From contig NZ_CP042171.1 in NCBI RefSeq assembly GCF_005938645.2, forward strand, positions 3,844,001 to 3,908,000: 64,000 bases of DNA, given 5' to 3'. Of the stretch, positions 8,526 through 16,070 are shown piece by piece. The notes beneath the pieces are model-generated. The model searched no databases. It saw nothing but the letters and a program-made list of their open reading frames with translations, and had not been told where the DNA came from. The position numbers were made by a program, and so were the translations under genes. Source of the DNA: Pedobacter sp. KBS0701. GTDB lineage: Bacteria > Bacteroidota > Bacteroidia > Sphingobacteriales > Sphingobacteriaceae. How positions within the stretch are numbered: position 1 is the stretch's first letter; the number at the start of each line of letters is the position of its first letter.

Positions 8526-10952
8526 ATGAAACTATTCGCTCCATTCTTTTTAATACTTAATTTATTTTGTGCCAATCTGCTTTATGCCCAAACCGTAAAA
8601 ATCCATGTTACTGGAACGGTTATCTCTAAAAGCAACACAAAAATTTTGGCTACGCTCATATTTAAAAATGCAACAGACTCTTCCTTTATCAAAACCGTGA
8701 CAACCGACGAACAAGGGAATTTTATATTGGATAATTTCCCATCAGGCAAGTGTACACTAGAAGTTAAATCACTTGGTTATAAAACTCTTTTAGAAACGCT
8801 GGAGCTGAAACCGAACAAAACCAATATCAATTTAAGTTTTACGCTACAATCAGATATAAATGAACTGGAAAGTGTCGTTATTGCTGGCCGCAAGCCTTTA
8901 ATAGAACGCCATAGCGATAAAACGGTGATGAACGTAGAGAGCAGTATTATTTCAACCGGAAATACTGCACTCGAAGTGCTTGCTAAAATGCCCGGCGTAG
9001 CGGTTAATCAGGATGGAATAATCAGTATCAGAGGTAGATCTGGTGTCAATGTGCTTATTGATGGAAAAACGACTTATTTATCGGCCGAACAATTGGCTAC
9101 CAGATTGCGTTCATTAAATAGTAACGAAATAAAAACGATCGAACTGATTACCAGCCCATCTTCTAAATATGATGCTGAAGGAAATGCAGGCCTGCTCAAT
9201 ATCAAGCTAAAAAAGAATGCGAACTATGGTACAAACGGAAACATAGATTTAGGTTTAGGCTATGGCAAGAATCCAAAAAGCGATGCGGCGATATCCATTA
9301 ACCATCGAAACAAGAATCTTAACATTTTTGGGAACTTCGCTAACAACAATAATAAAGCCACCGAAAACCTGGACATTTTGAGGGTAGTAAATGGCAGTGA
9401 TCAAAATACTTATTTCCATCAATCTAATACACAGACCAGATCCACACATAACAACAATTACAAAGCTGGGATTGACTATTTCGTCAACGAGAAAAACACT
9501 TTAGGTTTCCTCACTACAGGTTATTTTAACAATGGTCACGATGCGTCTAATGGCCTAACTGCTATAGGCCGAAGTTTTACACAGATTGATTCATCAATTG
9601 TTGCTGATAATCCCGCAAAGAATAAATACCGTAACCAGGCTTACAACCTCAATTACAAAAGTGTGATCGATACCTCAGGTCAGGAATTATCGATCGATTT
9701 AGATTATGCGAAATACCATAGTGAAGAAAATACCATTTACCAAAACTCCTTTTTCGACCAAAGTGCTTCGATGTATAAATCACCTGCCATCTTTCGAAAT
9801 GCCACCCCTTCTCTTATCACAATCAAAGCTGCGAAAATTGATTATGCACTTCCGCTTAACACCACTACTAAACTAGCCATAGGTTTAAAAAGCAGTTGGG
9901 TAAGTACAGATAATGATTTTCGGTTTGAAAACCTAACCGGAACAGCTTGGAAGAATGATGCGGGCAGAAGCAACCATTTTATTTACGAGGAAAATATAAA
10001 TGCTGCTTATGCCACCCTAAAGCACGAATTTAAGTCGACCAGTGTAGAAATTGGTTTACGAACGGAGCAAACCAACTCTAAAGGCAATTCCATTAGCGAC
10101 AATAAGACTGTAAAGCGCAGTTATTTTGATTTTTTCCCAAGTTTTAACATCAACCAAAGTTTAAATCCTAATCATGAAATCGGTTTTTCATACAGCAGAA
10201 GGATAGACCGGCCTGATTACAAATCACTCAATCCCTTTGTTTACTTTGTTGATCTATATACTTTTAGTCAGGGAAATCCTTTTCTTAACCCGCAGTATAC
10301 CAATTCTTTTCAACTGGCATACAATTATAAAAAAACATTAAATATTTCATTGGGATACAGTATCAACAACAACTTAATTATTGATGTTTTGCTACCAGAA
10401 AACGAAAAGAAAACACTGTATCAAACCGTTCAAAACCTCGATAAACAATATGCCTACGATGTAACGATTGGCTACCCTACAACCATTACCAAATTCTGGA
10501 GCATGGACAATACACTTACCAGCACCTATAACCAGATCAAAACCGCTAACCTAGGTGATGGTGTATACGACAGAAAGAAAGTAAATTTTATGATCAACAG
10601 TAGTCACAGTTTTACGCTCAGTCCGTCAACATCTGCAGAACTTTCAGGAGAATATGCCTCTTCGCAGATTTATGGCACTTATGCCATAAAACCTTATTAT
10701 GGAATAGATTTTGGAATCAAGAAATCGTTCTTCGATAAGAAACTCAATGTTAGATTTGCTGCCAACGATGTTTTCGACTCCAGAAAAGCAAGAATCAGCA
10801 GTGCACTTGCGGGTTTAGACTATAACCTCACGCAAAAACAAGAGAGCAGGGTTTACAGGTTAAGCTTCAATTATATTTTCGGCAGCAGCAGTATTAAGGG
10901 AACCCGCGAACGGAAAACAAGTGTAGCAGACGAGGAAGGTAGAATTAAATAA
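8526..10952 (+). CDS. outer-membrane TonB-dependent-receptor-like protein
   Basis: 808 residues. A signal peptide (ending LLYAQ, residue 22) is followed by a carboxypeptidase-regulatory-like beta-sandwich at about 25-110. A plug domain follows at about 120-230, with TALEVLAKMPGVAVNQDG and ISIRGRSGVNVLIDGK. The rest is a long C-terminal beta-barrel of the OMP_b-brl_3 type. It has no SusD partner, so it is probably not a glycan importer; the ligand is unknown. It converges on the MFS gene with only three bases between their ends. Confidence 0.88.
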   Translation: MKLFAPFFLILNLFCANLLYAQTVKIHVTGTVISKSNTKILATLIFKNATDSSFIKTVTTDEQGNFILDNFPSGKCTLEVKSLGYKTLLETLELKPNKTNINLSFTLQSDINELESVVIAGRKPLIERHSDKTVMNVESSIISTGNTALEVLAKMPGVAVNQDGIISIRGRSGVNVLIDGKTTYLSAEQLATRLRSLNSNEIKTIELITSPSSKYDAEGNAGLLNIKLKKNANYGTNGNIDLGLGYGKNPKSDAAISINHRNKNLNIFGNFANNNNKATENLDILRVVNGSDQNTYFHQSNTQTRSTHNNNYKAGIDYFVNEKNTLGFLTTGYFNNGHDASNGLTAIGRSFTQIDSSIVADNPAKNKYRNQAYNLNYKSVIDTSGQELSIDLDYAKYHSEENTIYQNSFFDQSASMYKSPAIFRNATPSLITIKAAKIDYALPLNTTTKLAIGLKSSWVSTDNDFRFENLTGTAWKNDAGRSNHFIYEENINAAYATLKHEFKSTSVEIGLRTEQTNSKGNSISDNKTVKRSYFDFFPSFNINQSLNPNHEIGFSYSRRIDRPDYKSLNPFVYFVDLYTFSQGNPFLNPQYTNSFQLAYNYKKTLNISLGYSINNNLIIDVLLPENEKKTLYQTVQNLDKQYAYDVTIGYPTTITKFWSMDNTLTSTYNQIKTANLGDGVYDRKKVNFMINSSHSFTLSPSTSAELSGEYASSQIYGTYAIKPYYGIDFGIKKSFFDKKLNVRFAANDVFDSRKARISSALAGLDYNLTQKQESRVYRLSFNYIFGSSSIKGTRERKTSVADEEGRIK

Positions 10953-10955
10953 TAG

Positions 10956-12179
10956 TTATACCTCTTCTTTTCTTCTGAGTTTCAAAATAACAAACATCAC
11001 TAAAACTGATATTAAGATCATGATCAGATAACTGTAGCTCAAGTTACGTTCATCTTTCGCAGGAATCAGGTTTACCACTCCGTAGCTTAAAAATGAAACA
11101 ATTACGTAGGTAATCCCTCCCGTTAATCCACCTGCAATACCTGCATTCTTAGGGAACTTGCTCAAACAGAAAGTGAAGTAATTATTAAAAGTAAAGCCTG
11201 CTCCTACATGGATTAAAAAGGCAAAGAAAATTAACGACCAGATGTTAGAAACAAAATTTAAGCTTATAATCATCATAATTACAAATGCTACCTGAAACAG
11301 CGAGTTGATCATTAATCTTTTAAAGAAAGGTCTGTTAATGGTAGCCTTCCCAATAAAGCCTCCAACCATCCATGCAAAACCTAAAAACAATGAGCTGTAA
11401 CCTGCAATAACCGGCGAAAAATTAAAGTGATGCTCAATAATAAACGGACCGGTCATATTGTAAACCATCACCATACAATAGGCTAAACCCAACATTACAA
11501 TACCCAATGTAAAACTCGTTGTTTTAATCATTTCGATATAAATGCCTGTTATTTTCTTCAACTGAAAATCGGTAAAATGTTTTAAAGTTTCGCCACTGAA
11601 CAACAACTCCAGTACCGCAAAAACCAGTGCAAAACCTGCCAAAAAATAAAAATTAGATTCCCATCCAAATGCTGTTTGAAGATAACCACCAATAAAAGGC
11701 GCTACGATTGGCCCGGTAGACCAGATGATGGAAAACAGACTGAGGTAGTGTTTTAACTGGTCGCCTTCGAAGAGATCGACAAAGTATGCCCTTTTCGCTA
11801 CCACAATTGCACCAACAGTAAGTCCATGAATAACGCGCATTAAATAAATGAGGTAAATGTTATGTGTTGTGGCAATAACAATACTAGCCCCAGCAAAAAT
11901 CAATAACGCATACAGGCAAATCTTATACCTGCCAAAGCTATCGAGCACGCTCCCGATAAAAAGTTGCGAAACACCATAGCTAATTAAAAAGATACTTAAT
12001 GTGAGTTGAACCTGAACACTGCTTACCTGCATTTCGCCGGCCATTGTTGGTAAAGAGGGGATATAAATATCGGTAGCAAAACCCGACAATGGAATTAAAG
12101 CAAAGGCCAGTATGGTAGCTAAACCCTGGTTACCTTCTTTGATATATTTTATTTGTACTGTGTTTGAATTCATATTCAT
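10956..12179 (-). CDS. MFS multidrug efflux transporter, Bcr/CflA family
   Basis: About 407 residues and twelve hydrophobic segments. The N-terminal signature PLSGFATDIYIPSLPTMA and the loop motif GSVLDSFGRYK are typical of the Bcr/CflA branch of drug:H+ antiporters. Inner membrane, exporting unknown small molecules. The frame is open to a TTG at 12209, but the first in-frame ATGs are at 12179 and 12173 and give a more usual N-terminus. No partner genes. Confidence 0.88.
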   Translation of the reverse strand: MNMNSNTVQIKYIKEGNQGLATILAFALIPLSGFATDIYIPSLPTMAGEMQVSSVQVQLTLSIFLISYGVSQLFIGSVLDSFGRYKICLYALLIFAGASIVIATTHNIYLIYLMRVIHGLTVGAIVVAKRAYFVDLFEGDQLKHYLSLFSIIWSTGPIVAPFIGGYLQTAFGWESNFYFLAGFALVFAVLELLFSGETLKHFTDFQLKKITGIYIEMIKTTSFTLGIVMLGLAYCMVMVYNMTGPFIIEHHFNFSPVIAGYSSLFLGFAWMVGGFIGKATINRPFFKRLMINSLFQVAFVIMMIISLNFVSNIWSLIFFAFLIHVGAGFTFNNYFTFCLSKFPKNAGIAGGLTGGITYVIVSFLSYGVVNLIPAKDERNLSYSYLIMILISVLVMFVILKLRRKEEV

Positions 12180-12465
12180 TACTGTAATCGTTAAAAATAT
12201 TCCAATCAAACATTAATTTAAGAGCACTTATTTACCTGATTGAATATTGACAACAAAATTAGGACTTTCACTCAGCGTAAAATTATGCCAATCAAACAAA
12301 GGATTATTCAAGCCAAATAATTTCAAATTTTTACTTTAATCTAATAAATCCCATTCTTTTCGGCTGCATTTTGCTTCCCAAAATAAAGTGCCTTGAAAAT
12401 TATATCCTGCTTTAAACGTTTTTAGCCAAACTTTTTATAAGTTTGAAGAAACAAGCAAACAAAAG

Positions 12466-14415
12466 ATGTTCGAAAAGCTATTCAGAAAGAAATCTATTTC
12501 CAAGATATTACAAGATGCGGCAAAAGGCTATGGCGACCACGAAAATACATTACATAAAACACTTGGTGTTCGCGATTTAACAGCTTTTGGAATTGCAGCG
12601 ATTATTGGAGCGGGAATTTTTAGTACGATTGGCAAAGCAAGTGCAGATGGCGGTCCGGCGGTAATCTTTTTATTTATTTTTACGGCAGTAGCCTGTAGTT
12701 TTGCAGCCTTTGCTTACGCAGAGTTTGCTTCAATGGTACCAGTTTCTGGTAGTGCTTATACTTATTCTTACGTAGCCTTTGGCGAACTGGTGGCCTGGAT
12801 TATTGGCTGGTCGCTCATTATGGAGTATTCCATCGGTAATATAACAGTTGCTATATCTTGGTCTGATTATTTTACCGGACTACTTTCTACCATAAAAATA
12901 CCGCCGCTAGGCATAGATGGTATCCATGTACCCGATTGGATGACAATGGACTATTTAAGTGCTTATAACGGACATCAACATGCTGAAGCGCTATTAGCCG
13001 CCGGCAAAAACCTCGCAGATTTAGATCCGGCTACAGCTTTGGCTAATAATGCATGGCTCACCGCTCCGAAAATCGGTAGCTTTCACCTCGTTGCAGATAT
13101 TCCTGCCTTAGGCATCATCATTTTAATTACCTGGTTAATTTATCGTGGCATGAAAGAGAGTCGCAATGCCAGCAACGCCATGGTGGTGGTTAAGCTTGCG
13201 GTAATTCTTTTGGTATTGGCGGTAGGCATATTTTATGTAGACACAAAAAACTGGGATCCATTTGCACCTAATGGCGTTGCAGGAGTTCTAAAGGGCGTCT
13301 CGGCAGTATTCTTTGCTTATATCGGTTTCGATGCCATTTCTACGACAGCTGAAGAATGTAAAAACCCGCAACGCGATTTACCCCGTGGAATGATGTGGGC
13401 CATTATTATCTGTACCATCCTTTATGTGGCTATTGCATTGGTTTTAACCGGTATAGTTAAATCAGACACCTTAGCCGTTGGCGATCCCTTAGCATTTGTT
13501 TTTGATCAGATTAACTTAAAATTAATGAGCGGTATTATTGCCGTAAGTGCGGTATTTGCTATGGCAAGTGTACTTTTGGTTTTTCAGATGGGTCAACCCC
13601 GGATCTGGATGAGTATGAGCAGAGACGGGCTATTACCAAAATCTTTTTCTAAAATTCATCCGAAATATAAAACACCTTCATTTGCAACTATTGTAGTAGG
13701 CTTTGTAGTAGCTGTACCATCATTATTTATGAATCTAACCATAGTTACTGATCTTTGTTCTATCGGAACACTTTTCGCTTTTGTATTGGTTTGTGCAGGG
13801 GTTTTAGTATTACAGAACAGGCCTGACGTTCAACGAGGAAAATTCAAGATACCTTATGTAAACAGTAAATTTATTATTCCAATCGCCTTAATTGCCACGA
13901 TTATTTTCGCGTTCACACAATATGGAAAAGAGACGAAAGCTTTCTTTTTCAATTCGCCTAAAACCATCCAGACCGTAACTTTTGTTACTTCGCTAAGTGG
14001 CGATGAACTAAAAATTGTCAAAGAAGAAATTGTTAAAAATGCTGCGCCACAAATTTTATTGACAGAAAAAGTAGATGCAGAATCTTATCTAAGTGCATTA
14101 CCTGCTGATCGTTATGAGCAATTTATTTCAGCGTCAAAAGTACCTGTAGAGAAGAAGTACGAAAGTGGCTGGGGTTTATTTAAGCACAAAATCCCAATGT
14201 GGATTTTCATGATTATCTGCGTGGTCATCACCTACTATTGTATTACCAAAAACTTATCCTTAATTCCTGTTTTAGGATTGATCAGCTGTTTATACATGAT
14301 GTGCGAACTTGGAATTTCAAACTGGATCGGTTTCGGCATCTGGCTGGTAGTTGGGCTTGTGGTTTATTTTGCCTATGGTTACAGACATAGTAAACTGGCA
14401 AATCCGGAGGTTTAA
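12466..14415 (+). CDS. amino acid permease, APC superfamily (CAT-like)
   Basis: 649 residues. The APC signature FGIAAIIGAGIFSTIGKAS follows a short cytoplasmic N-terminus, and SAVFFAYIGFDAISTTAEE marks TM6. Twelve or more hydrophobic segments are present. Two hydrophilic insertions are notable: about 60 residues between early TMs (VPDWMTMDYLSAYNG to FHLVADIP) and about 80 residues before the last TM pair. They make the protein longer than most bacterial members. Probably a cationic or general amino acid importer of the inner membrane. Confidence 0.9.
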   Translation: MFEKLFRKKSISKILQDAAKGYGDHENTLHKTLGVRDLTAFGIAAIIGAGIFSTIGKASADGGPAVIFLFIFTAVACSFAAFAYAEFASMVPVSGSAYTYSYVAFGELVAWIIGWSLIMEYSIGNITVAISWSDYFTGLLSTIKIPPLGIDGIHVPDWMTMDYLSAYNGHQHAEALLAAGKNLADLDPATALANNAWLTAPKIGSFHLVADIPALGIIILITWLIYRGMKESRNASNAMVVVKLAVILLVLAVGIFYVDTKNWDPFAPNGVAGVLKGVSAVFFAYIGFDAISTTAEECKNPQRDLPRGMMWAIIICTILYVAIALVLTGIVKSDTLAVGDPLAFVFDQINLKLMSGIIAVSAVFAMASVLLVFQMGQPRIWMSMSRDGLLPKSFSKIHPKYKTPSFATIVVGFVVAVPSLFMNLTIVTDLCSIGTLFAFVLVCAGVLVLQNRPDVQRGKFKIPYVNSKFIIPIALIATIIFAFTQYGKETKAFFFNSPKTIQTVTFVTSLSGDELKIVKEEIVKNAAPQILLTEKVDAESYLSALPADRYEQFISASKVPVEKKYESGWGLFKHKIPMWIFMIICVVITYYCITKNLSLIPVLGLISCLYMMCELGISNWIGFGIWLVVGLVVYFAYGYRHSKLANPEV

Positions 14416-14422
14416 GCTATTG

Positions 14423-14983
14423 ATGAATGATATGACAATTTTTGAGAAAATAGAGAAACATCAGGCAGAGAAAAACTATGTCAAAATTAAAAGAGACGTG
14501 GGTAACAAATCTTACATACTTTCTCACGGTTATATCTTAGATCACTCATTTGATTTCGTTTTCCTTAAAAATAACGATGATTTTCTGTTTAACGGATTTA
14601 CCATTTTTCCAATATCTTCTATTACCAAGATCAGACACAACAACTATGATCAATTTTTCGATTCCATCATGGAGCGTGAGGGACAGAAAAAACTGATAGA
14701 GATTCCTTATAATATTGATTTAGAGAGCTGGAAAAGTATATTTAATTCTATTAAAAATACAAACTTAAATTGTGTGGTAGAAAACGAAAACAATGAGCGC
14801 TTCTTTTTTAAAATCGGTGAGATTGTAAAAGTAAAACGAAGAAGTTTAAAAATTCTGAACTTCGATCCTGCAGGTTATCTAGATGGTGAACCGACAAAGA
14901 TTAAATATAAAGAAATTTCATCTGTTAGCTTTGATGATAATTACACTAATACCATGAGTAAATACTTAAGGATAAGGAAGTAA
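14423..14983 (+). CDS. unrecognised protein, 186 residues
   Basis: An open frame starting with MNDMTIFEKIEKHQ, eight bases after the permease stop; ATG 14432 is an alternative start. I do not recognise a family. The sequence is hydrophilic, rich in Lys, Asn, Asp and Phe, mostly beta-like, with a duplicated feel: two segments of the form ...FPISSITKIRHNNYD and KIKYKEISSVSFDDNY, each preceded by a long basic or polar stretch. No signal peptide or TM. It probably shares a transcript with the permease. The RAYT-linked palindrome starts three bases after its stop. Confidence 0.65.
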   Translation: MNDMTIFEKIEKHQAEKNYVKIKRDVGNKSYILSHGYILDHSFDFVFLKNNDDFLFNGFTIFPISSITKIRHNNYDQFFDSIMEREGQKKLIEIPYNIDLESWKSIFNSIKNTNLNCVVENENNERFFFKIGEIVKVKRRSLKILNFDPAGYLDGEPTKIKYKEISSVSFDDNYTNTMSKYLRIRK

Positions 14984-14986
14984 TTT

Positions 14987-15014
14987 CTATCGGTTGGTGT
15001 CTCACCGACCGAAA
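14987..15014 (+). repeat. REP-like palindrome, left flank of the RAYT gene
   Basis: A 28-base element containing TCGGTTGGTG-TCT-CACCGACCGA, a 10-bp hairpin with one G-U pair. Its exact reverse complement is found at 15814-15841, on the other side of the transposase gene. Confidence 0.85.
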
Positions 15015-15092
15015 CAAATTTCATAGCAATTATTATCATTTTTTGTATCTTGTGTTTAAGTTATCCCTGCAACTTAAACACTAATCTGAATA

Positions 15093-15638
15093 ATGCATAT
15101 CTTCCACAAAAGACAGGGACAAATGGATTATAACTATCCATATTTTTATACAGATACCATCTGTAATTTTGCACATTTATTAAATGATGATAACCTAAAA
15201 ATGATCATCGTAAATTCGCTGAAATTTTTAGTCAATGAAAAACTTATTGAAGTATATGGCTACGTGATCATGCCCAATCACATCCATTTGATCTGGAATA
15301 TGCTCAAATTAAATGGAAAGGAATCTCCAGCAGCCAGCTTTACTAAATTCACAGCACATGAATTTAGAAAGCATCTTTTGGTTAATAATCCTATACTTAT
15401 AAATCAATACCGTTCTCAAAAGAATGATAGGATTTTTCAATTTTGGAAAAGAGATCCGCTAGCTATTCCATTAAGTAAGGAAAGTATTATAATACAAAAA
15501 TTAGATTATATCCATGATAACCCAATTAAAGAGAAATGGAATTTATGTGCTCATCCTGAAGATTATAAATGGAGTAGCGCAAACTTTTATGAAACAGGGA
15601 TTGATCAATTCAAGATCCTCACACATTTTAGAGATTAA
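15093..15638 (+). CDS. REP-associated tyrosine transposase (RAYT, IS200-like Y1 family)
   Basis: 181 residues of the HUH/Y1 transposase fold. The metal-binding HUH motif is HIH in YVIMPNHIHLIW (about residue 60-71). The nucleophile helix is in KLDYIHDNPI, followed by the RAYT-typical PEDYKWSSANFYETG. RAYTs are single-copy, domesticated relatives of IS200/IS605 that process REP hairpins. Here the gene is enclosed by inverted REP-like palindromes at 14987 and 15646-15841, as expected for a RAYT-REP unit. ATG at 15093. No accessory TnpB gene is present. Confidence 0.9.
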   Translation: MHIFHKRQGQMDYNYPYFYTDTICNFAHLLNDDNLKMIIVNSLKFLVNEKLIEVYGYVIMPNHIHLIWNMLKLNGKESPAASFTKFTAHEFRKHLLVNNPILINQYRSQKNDRIFQFWKRDPLAIPLSKESIIIQKLDYIHDNPIKEKWNLCAHPEDYKWSSANFYETGIDQFKILTHFRD

Positions 15639-15645
15639 TCATTTA

Positions 15646-15669
15646 GGTCGGTGAGACACCAACGATAGG
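15646..15669 (-). repeat. REP-like palindrome just after the RAYT gene
   Basis: GGTCGGTGAGACACCAACGATAGG: an inverted copy of the left element, missing one C in the second arm. It starts eight bases after the transposase stop. Confidence 0.8.
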
Positions 15670-15678
15670 AAAAATCTA

Positions 15679-15771
15679 TGTACTCAACCAGAAGATTATA
15701 AATGGAGTAGCGCAATTTTTTACGAAACAGGGATTGATGAATTTGGGATTCTTACACATTTCAGAGATTAA
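15679..15771 (+). pseudogene. orphan C-terminal fragment of a second RAYT gene
   Basis: Thirty codons plus stop translate as CTQPEDYKWSSAIFYETG and a matching tail ending THFRD. It is nearly the same as the last thirty residues of the intact transposase but has diverged at both DNA and protein level (for example Asn to Ile in SSANF/SSAIF). It has no start and is followed by its own palindromes, so it is a tail duplication or a remnant of a second copy. Confidence 0.85.
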
Positions 15772-15778
15772 ATGTTTA

Positions 15779-15802
15779 AGTCGGTGAGAATCTCGATCGA
15801 CT
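15779..15802. repeat. degenerate REP-like palindrome
   Basis: AGTCGGTGAGAATCTCGATCGACT: same left arm as the REP element, with a changed right arm that still pairs AGTCG with CGACT. It directly follows the transposase fragment. Confidence 0.7.
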
Positions 15803-15813
15803 GAATTTAGATG

Positions 15814-15841
15814 TTTCGGTCGGTGAGACACCAACCGATAG
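15814..15841 (-). repeat. REP-like palindrome, right flank
   Basis: Exact 28-base reverse complement of 14987-15014. The pair encloses the RAYT gene and its duplicated tail. Confidence 0.85.
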
Positions 15842-15880
15842 GAAAATGGAGCGAGGATAAATTCCATTTATAAAAACAAA

Positions 15881-15909
15881 AATCCCCTTTCTTTAAGAGA
15901 AAGAGGATT
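15881..15909 (-). terminator. intrinsic terminator of the kup operon
   Basis: A 12-bp stem with one mismatch (AATCCCCTTTCT / AGAAAGAGGATT) and a five-base loop. On the minus strand it is followed by TTTGTTTTT, just after the small gene that ends at 15914. Confidence 0.85.
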
Positions 15910-15913
15910 GTAT

Positions 15914-16066
15914 TTATTTTTTCTTGATAAATGCCATTGCGGTAATCATCACGAGGCCTAATCCAGATGCGATCATATAATTATTCGCATGATCCAGATG
16001 GTATATTTTGGCTGCGGGACCTGCTATAAATAGCACAATGCCCAAAATCAAAAGTGCAGTCCTCAT
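15914..16066 (-). CDS. 50-residue two-helix membrane protein in operon with kup
   Basis: The minus strand from 16066 encodes MRTALLILGIVLFIAGPAAK, a short polar turn (IYHLDHANNY), a second hydrophobic helix (MIASGLGLVMITAMAF) and the basic end IKKK. The start is four bases after the kup stop, and the terminator follows the stop by five bases, so the two genes clearly share a transcript. The helix-K-x-x-H-helix pattern loosely recalls the helical hairpin of GldL-type proteins, but I do not assign a family. It might be a small partner of Kup. Confidence 0.75.
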   Translation of the reverse strand: MRTALLILGIVLFIAGPAAKIYHLDHANNYMIASGLGLVMITAMAFIKKK

Positions 16067-16070
16067 TTAA

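Noticed and set aside
14987..15841. An ordinary IS200/IS605 element with target duplication
   Set aside because: No TnpB gene, and the ends are inverted palindromes of the REP kind; IS200/IS605 ends are not inverted copies of each other.
15676..15867. A 63-residue minus-strand frame across the REP palindromes
   Set aside because: It is the complement of the RAYT tail fragment and the palindromes.
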